Below, in pieces: positions 24,295-31,667 of a stretch of DNA of 64,000 nucleotides. Each line of letters begins with the position of its first letter. The first letter of the stretch is position 1. Source of the DNA: Ereboglobus sp. Its GTDB lineage: Bacteria; Verrucomicrobiota; Verrucomicrobiia; Opitutales; Opitutaceae. The notes beneath the pieces are model-generated. The model made no database searches and had not been told where the DNA came from. It saw nothing but the letters and a program-made list of their open reading frames with translations. Location: NCBI GenBank assembly GCA_029974595.1, contig JARKRC010000027.1:62001-126000 (forward strand), written 5' to 3'. Made by a program: the position numbers and the translations under genes.

Positions 24295-25428
24295 TTATTG
24301 ATAGCGCGGCGACCAGATGCGGGCGCGGTAGATCGTGCAGGCGGGGGCGGTGCGCGTAAAGGCCGCTTCGCCGGTGTCGGGATCGTAGAAGGAAACGGTG
24401 TCCGTCGTGTAGCGGCACGGGCCGGGCGCGTTGGATGACTCGGTGATGACGATTTCGCCTTTCCTGCCCGCCAGCCTGCCCGCGGACTTGATGTTCACCT
24501 CGTCGAAGCGCCGCGCCTTTCCCGGCGCGAGCGTGAAGGTCTTCGCCTTTTTGTCGTAACGAAAAACACCCGAGTGATCGGCATACCACAGCGTGTCGAT
24601 GTCGTCGAAATCCGGGGATATATCATGCGGCCATTTGAGACCGTCTGGGGCTTTTCCGCGCGGCCTGATGCTCCGCTTGGAAAGATCTTCGGTGATCGTC
24701 GGGCGCTCCCTTGTGCCGCCGATCACGTAAGCAAAGATGCCGTGCCATTGCTTGCCATCGATGTAAATCGCGCCGCCCGCCCACAGGACATTATAAGCGG
24801 GATCCCAAAGCAGCGCGTGGGCCGCAAAGAGCGGCGTTTCCACATAGGAATCGGTCACGGCAGGGTCGGAGGTGTTGTAGATGCGCACCCAGTGCCCTTT
24901 TTCCGGGCGGCGCTGGCCGGTTCCGGCAACGGCTATGTTGCCATTGGGCAAGAGTTCCACGGCATGATTGTTGGGATCGTCCTCCTTCGGATAAATCTTC
25001 TCCCATAATTTCTGCCCTTTTACGTGGCTGCCCGCGGGCTCGTGTGTAATCACGGCCAGCCATCGTCCGCCTTGCACGACGCAGGCCGAGACAGCCCTGC
25101 CGGGGAATCCATTCGTGTCACGGACTTTCAGATCTCCCACGCCGTGGCCCATCGCCTTGATCGCGTCCGGGGAGTAGCCCAATTCCGGCGTGGGTTTGAA
25201 ATACCACAACCGCGTGGAGGCGTCCCAGATCGTGTCGTTGTAATCGTAAACCGCGAATGACTTGTCGGCGGTATTGCTTATCGCAATCAAAGGCGTGCCC
25301 GATTTTCCCTTCGGATGGTTGTGTGCGTCATCCGGTTTGTTGTTCGGGGCAGCCTGCGCAGCAGAGGTGACAAAAAACGAAACAACCACCAGAAGCGTGG
25401 CGCGAAAGGGTTTTAATACATGGGCCAT
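24295..25428 (-). CDS. Secreted beta-propeller-like protein of unknown function
   Basis: A 377-residue protein with a clear signal peptide, residues 1 to about 27 (LLVVVSFFVTSAAQAAP), so it is exported. The mature part carries repeated blade-like segments: KSFAVYDYNDTIWD, GGRWLAVITHE, NHAVELLPNGNIAVAGTG, HALLWDPAYNVLWAGG, DDIDTLWYADHSGVFRYD, ending IYRARIWSPRY. This fits a six- or seven-bladed propeller; similar proteins carry a DUF6528-type label, though I hold that loosely. The start at 25428 is chosen for the signal peptide. It is the last gene of the TonB receptor unit, 32 bases after the preceding gene, so it may bind or process the imported substrate. Confidence 0.7.
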   Translation of the reverse strand: MAHVLKPFRATLLVVVSFFVTSAAQAAPNNKPDDAHNHPKGKSGTPLIAISNTADKSFAVYDYNDTIWDASTRLWYFKPTPELGYSPDAIKAMGHGVGDLKVRDTNGFPGRAVSACVVQGGRWLAVITHEPAGSHVKGQKLWEKIYPKEDDPNNHAVELLPNGNIAVAGTGQRRPEKGHWVRIYNTSDPAVTDSYVETPLFAAHALLWDPAYNVLWAGGAIYIDGKQWHGIFAYVIGGTRERPTITEDLSKRSIRPRGKAPDGLKWPHDISPDFDDIDTLWYADHSGVFRYDKKAKTFTLAPGKARRFDEVNIKSAGRLAGRKGEIVITESSNAPGPCRYTTDTVSFYDPDTGEAAFTRTAPACTIYRARIWSPRYQ

Positions 25429-25460
25429 GAAGGGATTTTGATAATTTGAACCGCCCTGTT

Positions 25461-26264
25461 TTATGGCCCGACGCGGAAAAGGTAGAGGCCCGGGGTGAGT
25501 TCGGGCCGTGCGTCGATGTGCAGGGTTTTGTCGAGGTATTTGGAGAGATATTGCCCAAACGCGGGCGACACGCCGGAGCCTTTCATGAGCGCAGGAGGCG
25601 CGGCAAGGCCGGTGATGTCGATGGGGACGAGAAATTCCAGAGGCGTCCACAAATCACCCGAGGCGAGCGCTTCGGGAAGGCCGGCGGGCTGCGGATTCGG
25701 ACGCGGGATGGACACTGTTAAGAGGGTTTGCCTGGTTTTTATGTCCACAACTTCCACGTAGGCCATGCGGCCGGGGAGCGGCGCGGCGGGGTGTTCGGCG
25801 CGGCCAAGGGTCGCGTAGGGAGTCTGAGTATGCCCATAGCCAAGCGCTTCGACGGGTTGCGATGGGATCGCGGCGGGGTCCGGAAACGGGATCGTAAAGG
25901 TTTCGTCGGAATAGGCGTAGCTGGGCGGATATTCCTGGAAGGTTTGCGCGGGCTCGCGGTGGGTAATGCTGGCAAAGTCGGTTTGGATGTAATTATACTG
26001 CGTCGGCAAAAAGAGGGGGGCCGGGTCAAGGAGGCGGGCTTCTTCGTCGAGGATTTGGCCGCTGCCTTTGTGGCCTGGATGGGCGATGCTGAGCACGCCG
26101 GGCTCGGTCGCGGGGACGCGGGGTTTCACACTGGGCAGGCGCACGATGCCGACGAGCACCGAGATGCCCGCGACCAGCGCGATAAACGCGACACCGAAGA
26201 GGAGCGCCATGCGGCGATGTTCGATGCGCGAGTTCCACTGGAAGCGTCCGATCTTGATTTTCAT
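25461..26264 (-). CDS. Membrane-anchored periplasmic protein of unknown function in the ExbBD unit
   Basis: A 267-residue protein overlapping the exbD-like gene by four bases. The N-terminus is cytoplasmic and basic, followed by one transmembrane helix at about residues 20-42 (ALLFGVAFIALVAGISVLVGI). The periplasmic part is proline-rich and ends LHIDARPELTPGLYLFRVGP. Its place beside ExbB and ExbD is where a TonB protein would be expected, and the single anchor plus proline-rich region resembles TonB in outline. I see no canonical TonB C-terminal YP motif, so it may be a divergent TonB or a different accessory protein. Confidence 0.6.
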   Translation of the reverse strand: MKIKIGRFQWNSRIEHRRMALLFGVAFIALVAGISVLVGIVRLPSVKPRVPATEPGVLSIAHPGHKGSGQILDEEARLLDPAPLFLPTQYNYIQTDFASITHREPAQTFQEYPPSYAYSDETFTIPFPDPAAIPSQPVEALGYGHTQTPYATLGRAEHPAAPLPGRMAYVEVVDIKTRQTLLTVSIPRPNPQPAGLPEALASGDLWTPLEFLVPIDITGLAAPPALMKGSGVSPAFGQYLSKYLDKTLHIDARPELTPGLYLFRVGP

Positions 26265-26740
26265 CGATCCGCAGGAGCCCCGGCGGGATGGAGCGCGGAG
26301 CCGGTCTTTTCGGGGGCTACAAGTGTCGATATGTGTTTGAAGCCGGCGTCGCGGGCGAGGTTGTCGATGCGGGCGATTTCCTCAATCGTCACGGCGGCGT
26401 CGGCGCGGACAAGAAGCGAGGCGTCGGGCGAGTTTTTTATTTTCCCCGAGAGCCAGGCTTCGAGTTGCGGGTAGCTGACAAGGCCGGTGTCGGTGAAAAT
26501 CTGCCCGTTGGCCTTGATGCTGATGACCGTGGTGGCGGCCACGTATGAAATCCTGTCGGCAGGGCGCGGCGGGGTGCGAAAATCATTGCTCTCAACGACG
26601 ATCGCCGGCGAGAGAATGAAGCGCGAGCCGAAGAACAGGAAGAACATCGCGATGAGCGTGAGGTTCACGTAGTGCACCCAGTCGAAGTTGCGCGGCGGCG
26701 GGCGCAGCTTGGAATTGAGATCGAGCGGGCGGGTGATCAT
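26261..26740 (-). CDS. ExbD/TolR-like biopolymer transport protein, atypical transmembrane helix
   Basis: A 159-residue protein with one N-terminal transmembrane helix (about residues 24-45) and a periplasmic domain of ExbD type: TTVISIKANGQIFTDTGLVSYPQLEAWL, then SLLVRADAAVTIEEIARIDNLARDAGFKHISTLV. In ExbD and TolR the helix carries an essential aspartate that takes part in proton flow. Here the corresponding stretch reads YVNLTLIAMFFLF, with Asn in place of Asp by my alignment. It follows the exbB-like gene by 42 bases. Confidence 0.8.
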   Translation of the reverse strand: MITRPLDLNSKLRPPPRNFDWVHYVNLTLIAMFFLFFGSRFILSPAIVVESNDFRTPPRPADRISYVAATTVISIKANGQIFTDTGLVSYPQLEAWLSGKIKNSPDASLLVRADAAVTIEEIARIDNLARDAGFKHISTLVAPEKTGSALHPAGAPADR

Positions 26741-26782
26741 CGGAATGACGCGAAGTTCTCTGTTTGCGGTTTGTCGCCGGGC

Positions 26783-27457
26783 TCAGTTTTCCGGCTTTTT
26801 CTCCTCGCCTACGCCTTCGCCTTCGTAGTGGTTGATGAGGTATTCCATTATTTCGTTGGCGGCCCATTCCATGTCGCGGGTGAGGGCGCGGACACGTCCC
26901 GAGAGGAAATGGTGTCCGAGGTGCACGGGAATCGCGAGCATGAGGCTGGCGGCGGTGACGGTGAGCGCCTGCCAGAGCCCGTTGGCGAGCGCGGTGGCTG
27001 TGGCGAATTCGGCGCCTTGCATGAACGCATGAAAAGTCGTGATCATGCCGAGGAGCGTGCCGAGGAGTCCGACGAGCGGAGCGATTTGCCCGATGGCAGC
27101 GAGTGCGCCGAGACGACGTTCGAGCGCGGGGATTTCGACGATGGCAGCTTCCTGCACAACATAGCGGAGTTTGTCGGGAGACTGCCCCGCGTGCATGAGC
27201 GCGGCCTTGACGACGGCGGCGACAGGACCGGGGGTTTCCTCACAAATCGTGGCGGCCTCTACGAGACGGCGGCGGTCGAGGGCGTTTTTGATGCCGTCGA
27301 GAAACACCTTCGATTTGATCTGCCCGCGATGGAGGAACAAGGCGCGCTCAATATACAGGACGATGGCGACTGCCGCCATGAAGAGGATAACCAGCATCAT
27401 GGGGCCGCCTTTTGAGAGGAGACTAAAATCGAATCCGGACATTCCGAGGGTCAGCAT
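26783..27457 (-). CDS. ExbB/TolQ/MotA-family proton channel protein
   Basis: A 224-residue inner-membrane protein with three helices. The first spans about residues 17-37, and the other two form the conserved block LGALAAIGQIAPLVGLLGTLLGMITTF and ALTVTAASLMLAIPVHLGHHF. The two threonines considered functional in E. coli ExbB, in the GT of the second helix and the TA of the third, appear to be present. The start at 27457 gives a normal N-terminus. With the ExbD-like protein it should form the motor that powers the receptor encoded upstream. Confidence 0.88.
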   Translation of the reverse strand: MLTLGMSGFDFSLLSKGGPMMLVILFMAAVAIVLYIERALFLHRGQIKSKVFLDGIKNALDRRRLVEAATICEETPGPVAAVVKAALMHAGQSPDKLRYVVQEAAIVEIPALERRLGALAAIGQIAPLVGLLGTLLGMITTFHAFMQGAEFATATALANGLWQALTVTAASLMLAIPVHLGHHFLSGRVRALTRDMEWAANEIMEYLINHYEGEGVGEEKKPEN

Positions 27458-27619
27458 GTAGTGGGAGCCGGCAGATTTGCAATGCGGCAGAATGCAACCG
27501 CGAAGAGAAAATCTCCGTGGCATTTCCGCCATCCGAATTTCATGAAACGCCGGCGCTGAAAAAAAATCGGAGAACCTTTTCCATTTTAAGCGAGTGGAAA
27601 AATAGCATGGAATGCCCGA

Positions 27620-30600
27620 TCAGAACTTCACTTTTGCGCCGACCTGGATGCGCCAGCGGCTCACGCTGGATTGTAGGGTCTGGGCGGGCGGGGTCACGAG
27701 GTTGCCACTGGTGTTGGTCATCGAGTAGCGATAGGCGTGCATGTCGGGATCGTAATAACCGTAGGCGATGCCCTTGTTATAAGGGGAGCCGTATTGATAC
27801 ACCGCGCCCCACTTGGCGTTGAGGAGATTGGTGAAATTCAGGAAATTGGCGAACAGCTCGCCGCGCAATGAACGCCAGAAGGGAATTTCCTGCGAAAGGC
27901 GCAGATCGAGGCGATGGCGGAATTTGCTGCGCTCGCTATTGCGGGGCACGATCCGCCCGGCGTAGCGCTGGAGCGACGGGTCGGCGGCAAGATAGGCGAA
28001 GAAGAGATCTTTATCGGCCTGACTCGCCCAATAGAGCGCGGGGTCGTTGGGTCCGGCGGGCACGTAGAAGAGATCGTTGCCGGACTGGCCGTCGCCGTTG
28101 GCGTCGTTGCGAAAGGTGTAGCTGTAGGGGCGTCCGCTGTACCCGTCGTAAATGAGCTGGATTGTGGTGTTGAATTTTCTCACGAGGGCAAACCGCGTCG
28201 TGAGGCTTGCGATGACGCGGTCGCGGATTTCGGAACTGGAGACGCCGGTTTCGTCGCTGTTGGGGTCGGTGCTGACGCGATTGTGGAAATTGGCGGACGC
28301 GGTGCTGTTGGTGAAATAGCTCACCTCGGTGGCGTGGCCGCGCGTGTAGGCGAGCGTCGCGCCCCAGTGGTTTTTCACGGGACGGCTCACGCCGAAGGTG
28401 AGAAACGAGGCGCGCGAGTCGTCATTGTCGTGGCCGGCGTTGGTGAGGAGGTAAACGTCCTCGTAGTTGTTTTGTTGATACTGGCTCCTCGTGGTGTGCG
28501 TGATGGCTCCGGCGCTCGAAATCGTCCATGCGCCATAGAGCGGGCGTCCGTCGGGGCCATCGAAAGGTTCGACAAAATTGATGTTGCGATAAACGAGGCT
28601 TTTTTCGGCGCGCGAGAAAAGCCATTCTACGGTGGCGGTCATGCCCTGCCAGGGAAGCCTGAAATCGACGGCTAGGTTGCCGCGCATGATGGCGGGCAGC
28701 CGGAGGTTTTTGTCCATCATGACGACGGTTTTGTTGGTCCCCGTGTTTTTGCCCGGCATCTGATTATTGATGTCGATCGAGAAATGCAGGTCGTCGGGAA
28801 TTCCCGATGTTTCTATCAGCGAGATGCCGTCGTAGGTGAAAGCGTTGGCGAGCCACACGCCGGGCGGGCGGCCTTGAAAAACGCCGAGTCCGCCGCGCAC
28901 TTGGATTTTGCGATCGCGAAGCGGCGTCCACGCAAAACTGGCGCGCGGGCCAAGAGTCCACGCGCCGTCGATGGTGTGGTCGTTGCGGCGTCCGAAGGTT
29001 TGCGCGACCTCGTGATTGTAGGCGGGTCTTTCGCCCATCGCGGGATATTCGAGGCGCGCGCCGGCGGTGAGGGTAAGCGAGCGCGAAACACGCCAGGTGT
29101 CCTGGAGGAAGGCGGTGTTCACGGCGTAGCCCCATTTGATGCCGGGCGGTTTGCCATTGAATGTGTAGTTGTAAGTGTAGCCGCTGAACTTTTCGTTTTC
29201 GAAATCGTCGATGCTGGCAAATGCGTAATGCGCCCACGCATAGCGCATGTATTTGTTGTCGTAATCGTCACGGCTGTATTCGCCGCCGAACTGAATGCGG
29301 TGCCTGCCGAGCAGCCATGTGGCGGCGAGCTTGGCCTGTGTTTTTTGGGTCGTGAGGTCGTTCATCTGGCTGCCGTATTCGGCGCCGAGATAGAGCACTT
29401 TCGGGTCGCCGTCATCGGCGGCGGGGACTTTTCCGATGCGGATTTGCGGAAGGCGCGCGTAGGGGATGCGATTGTTCACATAACGCTGATGCGCAAAACT
29501 GGCCTCGGTTTGAAAGCCGTCGCTCCACTTCGAGGAGGCCTGCGCGCTCCAAGCCTTGAGATCGCGCGATTTGGTATACCAATGGCTGCTGAGGGAGCTT
29601 TCGCTGGCGCTGCTGTAATCGGGAAACGCGGGCTCCTCACCGCCGGATGCCGTGTAGCGTGCGGAAAGGCGGTGGCTGGCGTTGATGCGCCAGTCGAGCT
29701 TGGCCATGTAGCGGTCGTTTTTGCGGCTCCGCGCAGTCGAGTCGGCAAGCACGCCTGCATCGAAACCGTATTTGTCGCGGGCGATTGCCGCGATCCGTTC
29801 AAGCGCATCGGCGGAAGGCTCAAAGCCGGTTTCCTTCGCGGGGTCGGTGTGCGCGGTGCGCTCCCACGAGACAAAAAAGAAAAGCCGGTTTTTAAGGATC
29901 GGGCCGCCGAGGGTGAAGCCGTAGGTTTCGTCCGTGTAGGGCGTGCGTTTGCCGGTCACGGGATGCGCGGCTTTGAATTTTTCGTTGGCGTAGGTGTAAT
30001 AAAACGAACCGGAGAGACGGTTCGAGCCGCTCTTCGTGACGGCGTTGATCGACGCGCCGGTGAAGCCGCCGCGCGAAACATCATAGGGCGCGAGATCGAC
30101 GCTGACCGCTTGAATGGTTTCCATCGCGAACGGATTTCCGATGGCGGGCAGGCCGTTTGCGCTGAGACCGAAACCGTCGTCAAGCCGGATGCCGTCGATC
30201 TGAAGGGAGTTGAAAAGATGGTGCTGGCCGGCGGCGGCGATGGCGCCCTCGTTGTAGTCGTCGCCGAGCATCGTGACGCGCGGATCGGACGTGGCGTAGT
30301 CGTTTACCGTTTGGTCGATCGACGGACGCTCCTCGATTTCGCGCTGTGTGAGCGCGGTCGTCGTGCCGGGTTGCGAATGCTCGCGCCGCGCGGTGACGAC
30401 GAGGGTTTCCATATGGACGGTTGCCTTCGCCGGATCGGCAAGGGCGACATCGAGCTGACGCTCTTCGCCGAGCGCGAGCACGATGTCCCTGATCTCCTCC
30501 GGGTCATGGCCGGGGGCGGTCACGCGCATCGTGTAACGCTCGCCGGGCCGGAGTCCGATGAAAAGATACTGGCCCGCGCTGTTGGCGCGCGCAACGAACG

Positions 30601-30796
30601 CATCGCCCGTCGCGGCGTGGCGCAACCCGATGTGCGCGCCGGAAACGGCGGCCTTTCTGTCGCCCGCGAAAATGACGCCGCCAAGCGACGCGGTGGTTTC
30701 GGTTTGGGCGGGCAGGGTCGCGACGAGAAACAAACTGATCGCGAGCCACACGCATACGTGCCAATTTGGGATTCGCGCAGAGGAAAGCGGGGGCAT
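27620..30796 (-). CDS. Oar-like TonB-dependent outer-membrane receptor
   Basis: A 1058-residue outer-membrane protein. A signal peptide covers about residues 1-31. A carboxypeptidase-regulatory-like domain follows (SLGGVIFAGDRKAAVSGAHIGLRHAATGDAF to about residue 110), then a plug domain with LVVTARREHS, and NSLQIDGIRLDDGFG, PYDVSRGGFTGASINAVTKSGSNRLSGSFYY. The rest is beta-barrel, ending LSRWRIQVGAKVKF with the expected terminal Phe. This is the Oar/large TonB receptor type often used for peptides, oligosaccharides or surface adhesion. The start at 30796 is chosen for the signal peptide. It heads the ExbB-ExbD unit. Confidence 0.88.
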   Translation of the reverse strand: MPPLSSARIPNWHVCVWLAISLFLVATLPAQTETTASLGGVIFAGDRKAAVSGAHIGLRHAATGDAFVARANSAGQYLFIGLRPGERYTMRVTAPGHDPEEIRDIVLALGEERQLDVALADPAKATVHMETLVVTARREHSQPGTTTALTQREIEERPSIDQTVNDYATSDPRVTMLGDDYNEGAIAAAGQHHLFNSLQIDGIRLDDGFGLSANGLPAIGNPFAMETIQAVSVDLAPYDVSRGGFTGASINAVTKSGSNRLSGSFYYTYANEKFKAAHPVTGKRTPYTDETYGFTLGGPILKNRLFFFVSWERTAHTDPAKETGFEPSADALERIAAIARDKYGFDAGVLADSTARSRKNDRYMAKLDWRINASHRLSARYTASGGEEPAFPDYSSASESSLSSHWYTKSRDLKAWSAQASSKWSDGFQTEASFAHQRYVNNRIPYARLPQIRIGKVPAADDGDPKVLYLGAEYGSQMNDLTTQKTQAKLAATWLLGRHRIQFGGEYSRDDYDNKYMRYAWAHYAFASIDDFENEKFSGYTYNYTFNGKPPGIKWGYAVNTAFLQDTWRVSRSLTLTAGARLEYPAMGERPAYNHEVAQTFGRRNDHTIDGAWTLGPRASFAWTPLRDRKIQVRGGLGVFQGRPPGVWLANAFTYDGISLIETSGIPDDLHFSIDINNQMPGKNTGTNKTVVMMDKNLRLPAIMRGNLAVDFRLPWQGMTATVEWLFSRAEKSLVYRNINFVEPFDGPDGRPLYGAWTISSAGAITHTTRSQYQQNNYEDVYLLTNAGHDNDDSRASFLTFGVSRPVKNHWGATLAYTRGHATEVSYFTNSTASANFHNRVSTDPNSDETGVSSSEIRDRVIASLTTRFALVRKFNTTIQLIYDGYSGRPYSYTFRNDANGDGQSGNDLFYVPAGPNDPALYWASQADKDLFFAYLAADPSLQRYAGRIVPRNSERSKFRHRLDLRLSQEIPFWRSLRGELFANFLNFTNLLNAKWGAVYQYGSPYNKGIAYGYYDPDMHAYRYSMTNTSGNLVTPPAQTLQSSVSRWRIQVGAKVKF

Positions 30797-30940
30797 GGGA
30801 AGCTGGGTTTCGAATTGAGAGGCAAGACCGGGATACGGTCTCCCAACAAAAAATCCACCCCAAAGCAGCGAAGAAAACTCGTTTCTGTGTGCAAAGTGCA
30901 CCTCAACGCATCACATTTCATCACGAATGCAAGAACCGGT

Positions 30941-30967
30941 ATATTGTAACGTAATACGTTACAATAT
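30941..30967. promoter_or_regulatory. 27-base palindromic operator upstream of the TonB-dependent receptor
   Basis: Perfect 13-base arms ATATTGTAACGTA and its complement around one central base. It lies 145 bases upstream of the receptor start. A degenerate second copy lies at 31054-31078. Confidence 0.65.
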
Positions 30968-31053
30968 CAGAAAAACAAGAAACCAGAGAAAAATTTTTTG
31001 CTGAAAACACATAAGAGAATTGGAAAATATCCCGCGAAAAATGCCCATTGGTT

Positions 31054-31078
31054 TATCGTAACGTATTAAGTTACAAAC
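31054..31078. promoter_or_regulatory. Second, imperfect copy of the operator-like palindrome
   Basis: Read on the minus strand it contains TTGTAAC-TTAATACGTTAC, matching the first palindrome at most positions. The two centres are roughly 110 bases apart. Confidence 0.5.
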
Positions 31079-31146
31079 TGCGGATTTTAGTCCGGAGATA
31101 TTCGACTTGGCCGTGCTTTCAAAACCTGTGCGACAAGCACAAAAAT

Positions 31147-31202
31147 AACGCGTGCGACAAGGAGGGGCGGCTTTCCAGCCGCCCTTCCTTGTCGCACGCG
31201 TT
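31147..31202. repeat. Long hairpin with 26-bp arms and a TTCC loop
   Basis: The left arm begins AACGCGTGCGACAAGG and ends GGGGCGGCT. The right arm is its complement with one G/T wobble. The four-base loop is TTCC at 31173-31176. It lies 27 bases beyond the sulfatase remnant stop. Confidence 0.8.
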
Positions 31203-31229
31203 CCTCGAAATCTCTCTCTAATGCGCAAA

Positions 31230-31580
31230 CTAATCAATCCCCGGAATGGTCACGGGGAAATTGGGATTCGGACGATTTGCCTTTTTGAAAACTTCGACAG
31301 CCTGCGCGACAAGGTCGGGGCGCGCTGAGGCGAGGTTGTTCTTTTCGCCGATGTCCTTGGACAAATCGTAAGCTTCCCAGCCGCCGGGCTTGGGGGTCTT
31401 CAGGTTTCTGCGCAAGACCTTGATGTCGCCGATGCGCACCGCCGCCTGGCCGCCGTATTCGGTGCTTATCCAAACCAAGGGGTTGCGCTCGGGCGCGGAG
31501 CCTTTGTTGAGCATGATGGGAAGGAAATTGATACCGTCACCTTTGACCGGATTTTCGAGACCGAGGGCGGCGGAGAGGGT
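31230..31580 (-). pseudogene. Arylsulfatase C-terminal remnant
   Basis: About 115 residues with the pattern of the sulfatase C-terminal subdomain: LSAALGLENPVKGDGINFLP, then LVWISTEYGGQAAVRIGDIKVL, then GWEAYDLSKDIGEKNNLA and DLVAQAVEVFKKA. The N-terminal catalytic domain with the Cys/Ser-x-Pro-x-Arg signature is absent. The frame stays open to the left of this only because it runs antisense into mnmE. The gene has therefore lost its 5' two thirds, presumably by rearrangement. Such sulfatases are abundant in Verrucomicrobiota that degrade sulfated polysaccharides. Confidence 0.8.
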
Positions 31581-31667
31581 CAATCTGAAACGCGGCCATG
31601 CCGTCCGCCGCCTTCGCGCTATTTCGGCATTCACTCTTTGGCGCGTGATGTTCACAGTATCGCGCTC

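Larger units (their letters stand above)
30797..31229. other. 433-base intergenic region with operator-like palindromes and a long hairpin
   Basis: No gene. It contains the palindromes at 30941-30967 and 31054-31078 and a 26-bp-arm hairpin at 31147-31202. The left half is the presumed promoter region of the TonB-dependent receptor. Confidence 0.6.
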
